64,000 nucleotides of DNA from Clostridiales bacterium (GTDB taxonomy: Bacteria; Bacillota; Clostridia; Christensenellales; CAG-138), in NCBI GenBank assembly GCA_012838425.1, contig DUPG01000026.1:1-64000 (forward strand), given 5' to 3'. The stretch's first letter is position 1; each line of letters opens with the position of its first letter. Position numbers and translations under genes: made by a program. Of this stretch, positions 44,112 to 54,949 are shown in pieces. The notes under the pieces were generated by a model. The model ran no database searches. It was given only the letters and a program-made list of their open reading frames with translations, and was not told the DNA's origin.

Positions 44112-47100
44112 CTATAATTCAACAAGCACATCATGCACTTTACCGTCATCAATAAGCTCAATTATGCCATTCTTTGCTGTAATACCGTCAACCACAACTC
44201 TTTTGCTTCCGCTGAACTGCTTGACTTTAATCTTATATACGGATGTTAGGTATTTGTATTCAATGCTGTATTCGTTCCAGACTGTATTGGGCTGAATTTT
44301 CAAGGTGTTACCATATCTGACTATACCCAAAATGCTTTCAACTGCCGCAACATACAGCCATGCAGCACTGCCCGTGTACCATGTCCACCCGGCGCGTGAA
44401 GCATTTTTGCCGAAGGAATATACATCGCCGGCAACCGCATAGGGTTCACCCTTGTATTTTAGCATTGAGGTCTTCTGCGCAGTATGGTTTATGGGGTTAA
44501 TAAGCCTGAACTGACGCATTGCAAGCTCTTGGTTGTTCAGCTTGCAGGCAGCAATTATGCTCCATGCGGCTGCGTGCGTGTATTGACCGCCATTCTCGCG
44601 CACTCCCGGCAAGTATGCCTGAATATAGCCTACTACCCTTTCGTCGCCCTCCTGTATCTCGCCATATGGAGGTGTTAGCAACGCGATTGTGCCGTTTTCT
44701 TCGTTCATAAGCATAGACACAGCTGACTTATATGCTGTTTTCGCCCTTTCCGCGCCTGCAAACACCGAGAAAACCTGCGGAATTATATCAATGAGCCCTT
44801 CTGTATTTGTGTGCGAGCCTAATGGTGTGCCGTCTCCGAAAAACGCGCGCTTATACCATGCGCCGTCCCATGCGTGCACTTCTACCGCTTCCCTCAATTC
44901 TTCCTTGACTCTTTCAAACTTGGCTATGCGCTTGTCATTCCTCTGCTTCGCTATCGGCGCAATACCTTCTATGACAAGCTGCAAAAAGAACGCCAAGAAT
45001 ACGCTTTCGCCGCCGTTTCTGCCTACGCAGTCCATACCGTCGTTCCAATCGCTGCCGCCCATAAGAGGCAATTTGTGCGCGCCTAACTCAAGCGTGGCTT
45101 CTATTGCACGCATACAGTGTTCGTATAGCGTATCGGTGTGGCTCGTGTGCTCTGCTACGAAATACTTGTCGTTCTCATGCTCTTGTAGCGGAACATCCTT
45201 CAAATACGGTACTTTCTCATCATAAATGGAATAGTCGCCCGTTACCTCGCAATATTTTGCTGTTACGAAGGGCAAAAACAGCCTGTCATCAGTTATCCTT
45301 GTGCGCACGCCCTTTGAAGGTGTATGCCACCAGTGCAGCACATCGCCGGCTTCGAACTGCATAGCGGCTGAAATGAGTATCTGCCCCTTCGCGCGCCTGG
45401 GATTCGAATGCAGCAGCGCCAAAACATCTTGCAGCTGGTCTCTGAATCCATACGCGCCGCCGCTTTGATAATAGCCTGTTCGCGCCATGAGCCTGCTTGC
45501 ATATACTTGATAAAGCAATCTGCGATTTATTAGCAGGTCGAACTCAGGCTCGGGCGTTTTTACCACGATTTGATTCAGCTTGCTGTTCCAAAGTGCCTTT
45601 ACGCGCTGCAATACTATATCAAAATCTGATGGTCTGCTTTTGTCTATTATCGCTTTTGCGGTTTCGTACTCGTCCTCGCCTAACATGAGCAGTAGGTCTT
45701 TCTTCTCGCCCGCGTTAACGCTGAAGGTCACGCAAATGCAAGCCATATTGCTTTTGCCTGTGTGCTTAGAAATGCTTTCTAAGTGCCAGCCTTGATTGAG
45801 CACCGCATCCCTGTCTGTTGAAAGCTCTATGCTGTGCTCGCCATCTATAACCGCGCAAGTGTATCTGCACTCATGCGTTTTGGCGCTGAACATGAATACA
45901 GCGTTATTTTCTAAGCGCGGAGTTGCGTCTGCCGCCAAGTCATACTCCACAATATAGAAGCAGGTTATGTGCCTTTTTCTTTCCGCCGGATTGCTTATTG
46001 AAAGCCTGCTGAGCTTAATGGGTCTATAATCGTCAACTGCAACAGTCAGTACCTGTTCTAATCCGCTGTTGCCTGATGTGAAGCTTGAATAACCGAAACC
46101 GTGTCGCACAAGCACTTGACCTTCGCCTTGCAACGCGCCATGAGTTACTGTCCACACCTCACCTGTTTCATCATCTCTTAATAATATTATCTCATTCAAC
46201 GGGTCGCGAACTGGGTCGCAATGCCATGGTGTGATTCTGTTTTCGTGGCTGTTGCCCTTCCATGTGTAACCGCCTCCGCTTTCTGTAATTAGAGTTCCAA
46301 AGCCTTCATTAACTAATATGTTGCTCCATGGCAGAGGGGTGTTTTCGTGCTTTGAAAGCATTATTAGATAGTCGCCTGTTTCCTCATCAAAACCGCCTAA
46401 GCCATTATCAAACAGCAGCTTAGGCCTTTGGATAGGCAACGGCTTTACATATCGACCGTCGTTTATGTACTTCCTCTGCGGCTTGTCAACGAAAGGCTCT
46501 ATCTCGAATTGCCTGTCAAGCGACCTGTTGGGATCTATTACTATCAGCGCACACATACATAAAAGATCGAATACTTCGTCATTAATCTCGTAGCCATGAA
46601 TCACACGGACAGAATATGAATACATATCGTTAATTGAGCTTGTGGAAACTATATCCGCGATTTTCGACCGCAGCTCATTTGAATACTCATTTTCATAATC
46701 TCCCACTATTGCAAGCTCGAAATTGCAGCCCATTTTAGACATATACTCATGGAATTTAAGCAGAGTTTTCAGCAGTCTAAGCTGTGTTGTGTTCGAAATC
46801 TTCACCAGAACAAGCGGAAGCACATTTGATATGCCGAACTTGTGCAGCTCCTCGCGCCTTAAACGCGACACCTTTATATCATCAGGCTTTTTACGAATTC
46901 TTAGCAGCACGAACGCCGCCATTTTTTCGAATAACTCGGCTTTTCCGGCGGACAAATTCATAAATCGCAAAGCGCTCATAGACTTTGCCCATGCTAAATC
47001 CCTGACCTGCTCTATTGTGGTGCTGCTCAATTCGCGACAATCGGATATGGCTTGCTCCTTTGATTTTGCTAAGCCCATTACAAACAGAAGCGTGTTAGAC

Positions 47101-50100
47101 TCTCCCGCCTTTATAGTTACCTCTGAGCGCGCGCATATTCCGGGTTCTATAGGCGCTGTAACGTCCGCGCTCATAAACAATGGAGATTTCATAGCCGATG
47201 CATGGCTGCTGTTCCTGCCGGGAATTATCAGCCTGTCCGTTACATAGCGCGGGCGCGAATCGCCCCCAATCATCTGTGCATACATATACACAGGCTTTCG
47301 CTTTATTGTGCCGCGCCTATGGAATAGCAGCATATCATCTGCAAGCTCTGCGTCAACCGTTACGCGCACAAATGCTGGGTGCGAAATATCCTCTTGGAAT
47401 GAGGCTAAGCTCACCTCCGAGAATACGCCTACCTCTACCGTTTTCTCCTCGCTGCCATGATTTATTAGGGTGATTTGCCGCAGCTCACCGTTGCAATCGG
47501 GCGAAACTATTGTTTCAACCTTGCAGGTAATATCGCCAATGCGCTTTACCTGCTCTACCCTATGCCTATCAAATACCGTAAACGCGCTGTCGCCCTCCTG
47601 CTGACATAGTGCCGGTGCGACCTCTTCTATTTCATCATCGCATTTTATGCAAACGGCAACCCCTGAATCCGAACGCAGATAATCCGGTCTGAATCTTGTC
47701 AAATAAACATCTCCACATTTTGAAAAGCCGACGCCATTGTCGCAAATAAACACAGTGTATTCGCCATTCGTAAGCAATTGAGATTGCGGCGTTTTGTGGA
47801 ATCTGCGCAGGTACCTTGGCTTCGAATCCGCTCTTCTTTTACATTCTTCTTCGTCCTCATAGGCGGTGCGCTCAAACTCTTTGAGCGTTATTGCGTTAGA
47901 GGGCAGCTCTTCCTCATTCAACAGCAATACTGTTCTTATTTCGGGAATCCTTGAAAAGCGTTCTTGAATTATATTGCCGCGCAATACATTCGTAATCGCG
48001 CATAGGCTCATGCCCTGATGGTGAGCCATGTAGCTTTCCACAATTTCGTATTCTGCATTGGGGCGCACGCGGCTATTCGTATAATCAATCGCTTCAAAAT
48101 AACCGTACCTTCCGCGCATACTTTCATCAAACAGCCTTATGCCATCGCAAGCGGCTTCCTTATCAACAAGCAATGCAAGTACCGTTGCATACGGGGCTAT
48201 TACAAGCTCGCGCTCGCGAATGGGGCAAAGCCCCAGCTTAGGAACGCCAAATGCCCTGTACTGATAGTACATAGACTGGTCGAAAGCATAGTATCCCGAC
48301 TCTGAAATTCCCCAAGGTATTGTGCGCTTTTTGCTCAAGCTCTCGGCATACTTGCGCTGGGCTATTACTACATTTTTGCAGCTTTCGTCCAGCAATGTAT
48401 CTTCAACATTGGGAGTAAATATTACGGGCATAAGGTACTCGAACATTGTGCCGCCCCACGAAATCAATGCCCTAACCTTATCCGCCTTTATAAGTAACCT
48501 GCCCAGCGAAAACCACGCTTTTACGGGTATCTTATTCATAGCGCAGGCGACAAAATAGCTGAGCCGCGCTTCAGACGCCAACAGGTCATACCAAGATTGA
48601 TTAAGTACACCATTGTTATAGTCAAAGCCTATGTGGAATAGCGACTTGCTATTGTCAAACAGCGCGGAAAAGTCCATATCATACGCTATTTTTCGTAAAT
48701 CCTGCGCAATTCTCTCTTTTTTCTCTCTTCTCTCTGCGCTTAATGAGCCGTCATTCAGCTCAAGCACCGATTGAGCGCATACTAAAAGGCACGCCGCCAA
48801 GTTGCCGCTGTCAACAGTGGATATGTAGGGCGGCTCTAGCTTTTCGCCGGTATTTATCGAATACCAGTTGAACAGATGTCCATTCCATTTTTCTAATCTA
48901 TTGATGTACACAATTGTGATTTCTAAGCGGGAAAGCATTGTATCTGCATCAATATAGCCCAAATCATACGCGCAAACTGTCGCCATAAGCCCCATACCAA
49001 TATTCGTGGGCGATGTGATTCTAACCGCTGGCTTTTTGGGATTCTCCTGAACATTATCGGGCGGAATAAAGCCATGCTCCTTTTCGCCCTGCTCATCAAA
49101 GAACGCCCATATTTGCTTGGCAAGCTCCTCAAGCATTGATTTATTAGCTTCGGACAATTCCTTTTGCTTTTTAGGCAAATCCATAAGATAAATAACTGCC
49201 GGAGCGAATATCCAAGCTATCCCCAGCACTATTGCCGCGCAGAATTGGCAAAAGGGCATTGAGAAATAAAAAATACCGAACGCGGTGTTCACCCATGTTT
49301 TTCTGTAATAATACGCTAAGTTCTTATTCTTAAAATGCTTCTCGCTTTCGGCTGCGGTTTGCCATTCCAACATTCTTCTATGCGTGAAATTCACTCTCAC
49401 TAATGTTCTTATAATCGCGTCAAGGCTTATATACGCTTCATAGGGAAGCATAATTATTCGCAATACCGCGCGCAAAGCGGTATAGGCTTGGTCTTTCAGC
49501 TTGCCAAAGCCGCATTTTGGGATATGCACAAAGGCTGATAGACAGTCTATTACTTGGTCAATGAGGAGAGCAGCTATTCCGATATACGCCGAAGCTCGCC
49601 ACCCTATAAATATAGAAAGCAGCAATGTCATCATTACGCTGGGGATAATAAGGCTTCTTCTTAGATTATCAAGTATCTTCCAGCGCGCAAGCCTTGATAG
49701 ATATGTATTGTATTTTACGCCATTTAAGTCCTTGCCGTTGCGCGAAAGGTAAGGCAACAGTTGCCAATCGCCCCTAAGCCAGCGGTGCTGCCTTTTCCAC
49801 CACGAAATATAAGTCGAGGGCTCACCGTCATAAAACACGACATCGCTTAAATACCCTGCACGCACGAAGCAGCCCTCAAGCAAGTCGTGGCTTAGCACTG
49901 TATTGTCCCTTATTTTGCCCTCTAAAGCCTTTGCGAACACTTCAATATCGAATATTCCCTTACCGCAGAAGGTGCCTTCGCGGAATATATCCGAATAGAA
50001 GTCGCAAGCAAACCCCGAATATGACGACACGCCGCCAAAGCCCGTAATAACCTTTGAGAACTTGGTTTTCGCGGCGCTTTTTGCTGTGTTATCCATTCGC

Positions 50101-51968
50101 GGAAACATCAACCCATAGCCGCTTACTACGACTCCATGCTCATTTAGTACCGGAGCGTTTTGCGGATGCGCCATTGCTCCTATCATTTCTTTTAGAGATT
50201 CGCGCGGTATTATCGTATCTGAATCCACGACCACGCAATACTTTAATTTTTCAGGCAAAGGCGAAGATATAAGCGCATAGGGCGACTCATTTTTATTCAG
50301 CACATACGAAATGAAGTCCATTACCGCGCCGCGCTTGCGCTCTCTGCCCATGAATATTCCGTCGGGCTCGTTTTTGGTTCTTTCTCTGTGCAAGAAGTAA
50401 AACAGCTTTTCTTCGCATGGGTACTTTTTGTTGAGCTTTTCAACTAATTCTTCCGCGTATTTTACAAGCTCTACTTCACCTTCCCTCCAAACAAGGTTTG
50501 AATCGGAAAAATCGCCCAAAACAGCGAAAAAGCAGCCTTCAAGCGGGTTTGACAGGTAATGCGTTTCCACTTGCTCTACACTATGCTCTACGCTTGCCTT
50601 ATCGAATATAAGCGTTGGCACAATTACTATTGTGCGCATGCTTTCTTCTAACTCGTTTCCGATTTCAAGCCTTGGAATGAAACGCGGTTTTAGCCCTTTC
50701 ATCAACAGCCTAACTGCTATTGCGTTTGCGATAGTCAATGCCGGAATTACTACGAATAGCGCTTCAAGGAGGTTAAATACTGCAAGCGGCAACACTATCA
50801 CAGCCGCAATGGCTAATTGAATGAGTATGAACCGATTCAGCTTATGATTATTCGTTCTGTATATTGACTTGCAGTCGGGGCGAAGCTCTTTCCTTAGCTC
50901 GTCTATGCCTGTATCGTCAAGCAGGTACCTGCCTACATGGGTATTGCTCATTTTTGCAAGGTTTACGGCGCGCATTGCTACGGCGGCTTCTGTTACATCT
51001 AAGTCAAGCGCAATTTTTGACACTATTTCAGCATACTTCTTCTTTGATGTGAGGTTCATATTGTTATAGAGTTCATCTGCCGAAAGCGCCTCGCGGACTA
51101 CTGAGAGAGCATTATACGCTTGCTCCCAATTCATTGTATCTATGAACTTCAAGCTGTTGATTGCGTTTGCTGCGATTCTATGACTATCGCTTTGGCGTTG
51201 AATGTGCAGGTCGTTCTCGTCCTCTATTGTTCGGCTTTGAGTTGCTAACTCGTCTTTTAGATACGAAATAAGCTCAAAGCTATCCTTTTCACACAGATAC
51301 GAATACAGATGGTTTATGCCGGCAGAATCAAGCGTTTTGACGCTTTGCCTGATTATTTCCTTCTGCTTGCGCTTACTGTTTGAATATTTTGAAAGCGTTT
51401 CCCATACCTCATCGGCGCTTTCATACTCGGCAATGGTTTGTATTGCTGTTAATGCGCTTGCTGTAAGCTGTTCAATACATACGATTTTCAACATTAAAGG
51501 TAACAGCTCTAACTCTGCGCTGCCCAGAGGTGCTATCTTTTGAAACTCGCGTATGAAGCTGTAAAAAACCTCCTCATTAAACCTGTATTCCTTATGCGCC
51601 AACAGCTCGCTTGCTATGCCGTAAACACGAAGCTGACCATTCCTTGAGCCTTCGGCTGATACAGGGATAGAATGTGGTAGTCTCTGCACTTTCAAAATAT
51701 CTGAAATTGCTGTTAAATTCTTTTCGACCAAGTAGAAATTATCAATAAGCGTATCTGCTACAGGCGGCAGCTCTACACACTTTGAGTTTGCTTTTATTAC
51801 GAATTTATATATGGCGGTTAGAACCTTTTTTTCTGAAGAAATGCTTAAATTTGCGTCATTTATGCGTATTGCCCTGCACCGCACAAAAGACAGCTCTCGC
51901 GCTAATCGTAAAAGATCCGAATCGCTTAGAAGCGTAGCCGAACCGCTTACTCGATTTTTATTATACAT
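44112..51968 (-). CDS. Cyclic beta-1,2-glucan synthase homologue (GT84-glycoamylase-GH94)
   Basis: This is the largest gene here, 2618 residues. The order matches NdvB/Cgs: N-terminal helices and membrane segments (to about 450), a GT84 glucosyltransferase (DSDT near 579, QHRWLRGDWQ near 726), more membrane segments (to about 960), a glycoamylase-type domain (from about 985, NIGMGLMATVCAYDLGY), then beta domains and a GH94 phosphorylase domain with GGSDWNDGMD near 2303. In Proteobacteria this enzyme primes, elongates, cyclises and trims osmoregulated periplasmic glucan. In a Gram-positive the product would be a cell-surface or secreted beta-1,2-glucan. The frame is open throughout; GGAGG precedes the ATG. 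Confidence 0.9.
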   Translation of the reverse strand: MYNKNRVSGSATLLSDSDLLRLARELSFVRCRAIRINDANLSISSEKKVLTAIYKFVIKANSKCVELPPVADTLIDNFYLVEKNLTAISDILKVQRLPHSIPVSAEGSRNGQLRVYGIASELLAHKEYRFNEEVFYSFIREFQKIAPLGSAELELLPLMLKIVCIEQLTASALTAIQTIAEYESADEVWETLSKYSNSKRKQKEIIRQSVKTLDSAGINHLYSYLCEKDSFELISYLKDELATQSRTIEDENDLHIQRQSDSHRIAANAINSLKFIDTMNWEQAYNALSVVREALSADELYNNMNLTSKKKYAEIVSKIALDLDVTEAAVAMRAVNLAKMSNTHVGRYLLDDTGIDELRKELRPDCKSIYRTNNHKLNRFILIQLAIAAVIVLPLAVFNLLEALFVVIPALTIANAIAVRLLMKGLKPRFIPRLEIGNELEESMRTIVIVPTLIFDKASVEHSVEQVETHYLSNPLEGCFFAVLGDFSDSNLVWREGEVELVKYAEELVEKLNKKYPCEEKLFYFLHRERTKNEPDGIFMGRERKRGAVMDFISYVLNKNESPYALISSPLPEKLKYCVVVDSDTIIPRESLKEMIGAMAHPQNAPVLNEHGVVVSGYGLMFPRMDNTAKSAAKTKFSKVITGFGGVSSYSGFACDFYSDIFREGTFCGKGIFDIEVFAKALEGKIRDNTVLSHDLLEGCFVRAGYLSDVVFYDGEPSTYISWWKRQHRWLRGDWQLLPYLSRNGKDLNGVKYNTYLSRLARWKILDNLRRSLIIPSVMMTLLLSIFIGWRASAYIGIAALLIDQVIDCLSAFVHIPKCGFGKLKDQAYTALRAVLRIIMLPYEAYISLDAIIRTLVRVNFTHRRMLEWQTAAESEKHFKNKNLAYYYRKTWVNTAFGIFYFSMPFCQFCAAIVLGIAWIFAPAVIYLMDLPKKQKELSEANKSMLEELAKQIWAFFDEQGEKEHGFIPPDNVQENPKKPAVRITSPTNIGMGLMATVCAYDLGYIDADTMLSRLEITIVYINRLEKWNGHLFNWYSINTGEKLEPPYISTVDSGNLAACLLVCAQSVLELNDGSLSAERREKKERIAQDLRKIAYDMDFSALFDNSKSLFHIGFDYNNGVLNQSWYDLLASEARLSYFVACAMNKIPVKAWFSLGRLLIKADKVRALISWGGTMFEYLMPVIFTPNVEDTLLDESCKNVVIAQRKYAESLSKKRTIPWGISESGYYAFDQSMYYQYRAFGVPKLGLCPIRERELVIAPYATVLALLVDKEAACDGIRLFDESMRGRYGYFEAIDYTNSRVRPNAEYEIVESYMAHHQGMSLCAITNVLRGNIIQERFSRIPEIRTVLLLNEEELPSNAITLKEFERTAYEDEEECKRRADSKPRYLRRFHKTPQSQLLTNGEYTVFICDNGVGFSKCGDVYLTRFRPDYLRSDSGVAVCIKCDDEIEEVAPALCQQEGDSAFTVFDRHRVEQVKRIGDITCKVETIVSPDCNGELRQITLINHGSEEKTVEVGVFSEVSLASFQEDISHPAFVRVTVDAELADDMLLFHRRGTIKRKPVYMYAQMIGGDSRPRYVTDRLIIPGRNSSHASAMKSPLFMSADVTAPIEPGICARSEVTIKAGESNTLLFVMGLAKSKEQAISDCRELSSTTIEQVRDLAWAKSMSALRFMNLSAGKAELFEKMAAFVLLRIRKKPDDIKVSRLRREELHKFGISNVLPLVLVKISNTTQLRLLKTLLKFHEYMSKMGCNFELAIVGDYENEYSNELRSKIADIVSTSSINDMYSYSVRVIHGYEINDEVFDLLCMCALIVIDPNRSLDRQFEIEPFVDKPQRKYINDGRYVKPLPIQRPKLLFDNGLGGFDEETGDYLIMLSKHENTPLPWSNILVNEGFGTLITESGGGYTWKGNSHENRITPWHCDPVRDPLNEIILLRDDETGEVWTVTHGALQGEGQVLVRHGFGYSSFTSGNSGLEQVLTVAVDDYRPIKLSRLSISNPAERKRHITCFYIVEYDLAADATPRLENNAVFMFSAKTHECRYTCAVIDGEHSIELSTDRDAVLNQGWHLESISKHTGKSNMACICVTFSVNAGEKKDLLLMLGEDEYETAKAIIDKSRPSDFDIVLQRVKALWNSKLNQIVVKTPEPEFDLLINRRLLYQVYASRLMARTGYYQSGGAYGFRDQLQDVLALLHSNPRRAKGQILISAAMQFEAGDVLHWWHTPSKGVRTRITDDRLFLPFVTAKYCEVTGDYSIYDEKVPYLKDVPLQEHENDKYFVAEHTSHTDTLYEHCMRAIEATLELGAHKLPLMGGSDWNDGMDCVGRNGGESVFLAFFLQLVIEGIAPIAKQRNDKRIAKFERVKEELREAVEVHAWDGAWYKRAFFGDGTPLGSHTNTEGLIDIIPQVFSVFAGAERAKTAYKSAVSMLMNEENGTIALLTPPYGEIQEGDERVVGYIQAYLPGVRENGGQYTHAAAWSIIAACKLNNQELAMRQFRLINPINHTAQKTSMLKYKGEPYAVAGDVYSFGKNASRAGWTWYTGSAAWLYVAAVESILGIVRYGNTLKIQPNTVWNEYSIEYKYLTSVYKIKVKQFSGSKRVVVDGITAKNGIIELIDDGKVHDVLVEL

Positions 51969-52093
51969 CCGTTCCTCCGCAAAATTAGGTATGCCGCAGC
52001 GCAGTATAAGCCAAGTCAGGCGGCTTATTGTTATTATTGAGTTTTCAGAGCTTTTTATAATAATTTAGCTTGCAAAATTCGAAAAAACATTTA

Positions 52094-52122
52094 TTGAAAA
52101 TTTAGGCTAATAGTGCTAAACT
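52094..52122 (+). promoter_or_regulatory. Promoter of the TetR gene
   Basis: TTGAAA (52094-52099), 17 nt and TAAACT (52117-52122) lie 31 bases before the ATG. No clear TetR-type palindrome was found in the divergent region. Confidence 0.45.
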
Positions 52123-52152
52123 CTTATTATAAACAATATATAGGAGTTATAT

Positions 52153-52761
52153 ATGGAGTTCGACGATACTAACATTAGCGAAAAGAACTCAAAAAATGTG
52201 CGGGATTTGATTATTGACACCGCCGCAAGATTATTTGCCGAGCAGGGAGTACATGCTACAAGCTTAGCCGATATTGCATCGGCTGCAGAGCTTAGCAAGG
52301 GTACTCTATATTACTATTTCCCTGCAAAAGAGGATTTAACGCAGGAAATCTGCGAAATACATATAGAAAAGCTATCAGAGATACTCATTATGTGGATTGA
52401 GGATTTAGCCACGCCAGCTTTTTTTGATGGCTGCACCCTTGATAAAACGGATTACGCTTTATCACACCTCATAGACTGCATACTAAAAAGCGATATTTCA
52501 CCCCAGCTTCATATAGCACTTTGCGCAGAAGCGGCTATGTGCAACTCACCGCTTAAAGACTTGATAGCACAGTGCTACCACAACCTAAGCGTAGTGCTTG
52601 AGGTCGGAGCGCTTAGGATTCCTACAGAGATATTCGATAATTCTAAGCTGTCAATTGCCTTCTTTATGCTGCTTGACGGCTACATAATGCACAAGGCTAT
52701 GGGAATTGATACTATTTCTAAAGACGAGCTGTTTGCGTATTTCAAGGCTTGGTATAAATAA
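52153..52761 (+). CDS. TetR family transcriptional regulator
   Basis: The 202-residue protein begins with a disordered stretch and a TetR helix-turn-helix (about 18-65): IDTAARLFAEQGVHATSLADIASAAELSKGTLYYYF, quoted in part as TLYYYFPAKEDL. The C-terminal ligand domain has no recognised ligand. It is divergent from the glucan synthase gene with about 180 bases between, which makes that gene a candidate target. The ATG follows AGGAG. Confidence 0.92.
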   Translation: MEFDDTNISEKNSKNVRDLIIDTAARLFAEQGVHATSLADIASAAELSKGTLYYYFPAKEDLTQEICEIHIEKLSEILIMWIEDLATPAFFDGCTLDKTDYALSHLIDCILKSDISPQLHIALCAEAAMCNSPLKDLIAQCYHNLSVVLEVGALRIPTEIFDNSKLSIAFFMLLDGYIMHKAMGIDTISKDELFAYFKAWYK

Positions 52762-52780
52762 AAAGCGGATTGCTCCGCCT
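52758..52780 (-). terminator. Terminator of tkt
   Basis: On the minus strand GCGGA-GCAA-TCCGC is followed by TTTTTAT, just beyond the tkt stop. On the plus strand the same stem lies directly after the TetR stop codon but with a poor T-run. Confidence 0.8.
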
Positions 52781-52800
52781 CTTACTTGCAGTTAATCGTT

Positions 52801-54792
52801 TTACTGCTTATTCTTTTCTATTGCACGCTTTACGCTTTCGATGACTCTATCCTTTGTTATGCCGAAATACTCATATACCTGCTTTGCCGGCGCTGAAGTG
52901 CCGAATGTATCCATAGTTACCGCTTCGCCATTCAAGCCAATATACTTATACCAGCTTACCGACGAACCGGCTTCGACAGCTACCCTTGAGGTGATGGCCT
53001 TTGGCAACACACTTTCGCGATATTCCTCTGACTGCTTATCGAACAGCTCCATGCAGGGCATGCTTACAAGGCGCGTATTTATGCCTTGCTGCTTCAATTC
53101 TTCATGCGCCTGCTGTGCAATCTCTAATTCAGAGCCTGATGCTATAATTATGCACTCAGGATTCTCACAATCAGAAGCTATATAGCCGCCATACATTGCT
53201 TTTTCGCTTGTGATTTCATATGTAGGCAGATTCTGGCGTGAAAGCGCCAACACTGAGGGGCAGCTTGCTTTCAGAGCGCTTGCGTATGCCGCGACTGTTT
53301 CCTTATAATCCGCCGGTCTGAACACCAAAACATTTGGAGTTGCGCGCAATGCTGTCAAATGCTCTATGGGCTGGTGGGTGGGACCGTCCTCGCCTACTCC
53401 TATGGAATCATGCGTCAAAATGTATAGCACTCTAAGCCCCATCAATGCGCTTAAACGCAAAGCCGGCTTGAGATAATCGGAGAACACCATGAATGTTGCG
53501 CAGAAGGGAATGAAGCCGCCATACAGCGCAATACCGTTACAGGCTGCCGCCATAGCGAATTCCCTTACGCCGAAATGAATGTTTTGCGGTGCGAAATCAG
53601 CCTTGCTTATAAAGTCCTTAGGAGAAATTATAGTCTTATTCGAAGGTCCTAAATCAGCAGAGCCGCCGAAAAGATTTTTCATATCCAATTCGTTATACAG
53701 CATATTAAGTATTGCGCCTGAAATTGAGCGCGTTGCTTCGCCCTTTGCTTGCGGCACATTTATCAAATCTATGAGCTTTTGAATTGCTTCTTCGCTTACT
53801 TCGCTGTGCCATAGCTCATATTGCTCGGCAAGCTCGGGATAAGCTTTCTTGTATTCCTCAAACAGCTTTTTATGCTCCTGCTCATACTGTTCTCTTATGA
53901 CTTGCAGCTTTTCATAATGCTCATATACTTCGCTTGGAACCGTGAAAGGCTCGTAATTCCAGCCCAAGCGTGCCTTCATATCGGATAATACTTCCTCGCC
54001 CAAGGGTTCGCCATGCGCTGACGCCTTGCCCTGCTTTTCCGTTCCATGCGCTATATTCGTTCTGACTATAATCAGCGTGGGCTTTTTCTTCTGCGACTTT
54101 GCCTTGTCTATCGCTTTTGAAATCTTGTCTATATCCTCACCGTCAGATACCTTTATAACATTGAAGCCGTATGCTTCATAACGCTTTCCGACATCCTCCA
54201 AAAATGCTTGGTCGGTATCACCTTCAATCGATATGCTGTTGGAATCGTAAATCGCTATCAGCTTGTGCAAGCCCAAGGTACCAGCTAATGACGCCGCCTC
54301 GGAGGATACGCCCTCCATCATACAGCCGTCGCTCATCAATACATATGTGTAGTTGTTGACTATATCAAAGCCTTCCCTATTGAATATTGCTGCCTTGTGC
54401 GCTTCTGCCATAGCCATGCCTACCGCCATAGCAAAGCCCTGACCCAACGGGCCTGTGGTAGCTTCGACGCCGGGAGTATGCTTATATTCAGGATGCCCGG
54501 GAGTTTTTGAGCCAAGCTGTCTGAAATTCTTAATATCCTCTATCGAAACATCATAGCCGTTTATATGGAGCAAGGAGTATAAAAGCATAGAAGCGTGCCC
54601 TGCCGCCAATATGAACCTATCTCTGCCCTCCCAATCAGGATTTTTGGGATTGATACGCATTTTGTTGAATACCGTATAGCCTATCGGGGCGGCACCTATG
54701 GGCATTCCCGGATGACCGCTTGACGCCTTTTGCACAGCCTCGGCAGACAATACTCGAATTGTGTTGATGCACAGCTTATCGATTGAATTCAT
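52801..54792 (-). CDS. tkt: Transketolase
   Basis: Transketolase moves two-carbon units between sugar phosphates in the pentose phosphate pathway using thiamine diphosphate. The 663-residue single-chain form shows SSGHPGMPIGAAPI, GPLGQGFAMAVGMA, the ThDP motif starting MSDGCMMEGVSSEAA, and the pyrimidine-binding HFGVREFAM. THDSIGVGEDGPTHQPIEHL binds phosphate. The ATG at 54792 follows GGAGG by six bases; the track start at 54822 is upstream of that site. Confidence 0.97.
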   Translation of the reverse strand: MNSIDKLCINTIRVLSAEAVQKASSGHPGMPIGAAPIGYTVFNKMRINPKNPDWEGRDRFILAAGHASMLLYSLLHINGYDVSIEDIKNFRQLGSKTPGHPEYKHTPGVEATTGPLGQGFAMAVGMAMAEAHKAAIFNREGFDIVNNYTYVLMSDGCMMEGVSSEAASLAGTLGLHKLIAIYDSNSISIEGDTDQAFLEDVGKRYEAYGFNVIKVSDGEDIDKISKAIDKAKSQKKKPTLIIVRTNIAHGTEKQGKASAHGEPLGEEVLSDMKARLGWNYEPFTVPSEVYEHYEKLQVIREQYEQEHKKLFEEYKKAYPELAEQYELWHSEVSEEAIQKLIDLINVPQAKGEATRSISGAILNMLYNELDMKNLFGGSADLGPSNKTIISPKDFISKADFAPQNIHFGVREFAMAAACNGIALYGGFIPFCATFMVFSDYLKPALRLSALMGLRVLYILTHDSIGVGEDGPTHQPIEHLTALRATPNVLVFRPADYKETVAAYASALKASCPSVLALSRQNLPTYEITSEKAMYGGYIASDCENPECIIIASGSELEIAQQAHEELKQQGINTRLVSMPCMELFDKQSEEYRESVLPKAITSRVAVEAGSSVSWYKYIGLNGEAVTMDTFGTSAPAKQVYEYFGITKDRVIESVKRAIEKNKQ

Positions 54793-54822
54793 TTCAAACC
54801 TCCATACACATTGTCGCTTCAT

Positions 54823-54851
54823 ATGATAACATTATGGCGAATTTTGTTCAA
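54823..54851 (-). promoter_or_regulatory. Promoter of tkt
   Basis: TTGAAC (54851-54846), 17 nt and TATCAT (54828-54823) on the minus strand, about 30 bases before the tkt ATG. Confidence 0.6.
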
Positions 54852-54949
54852 GTATATAAAAATCAGCCGATAATAAAATAGGCAGTTCAACTATTAGAAA
54901 TCGCAAGTTTGTCCATACTATACCCATATACAAATTCGGAGGTGAAATC

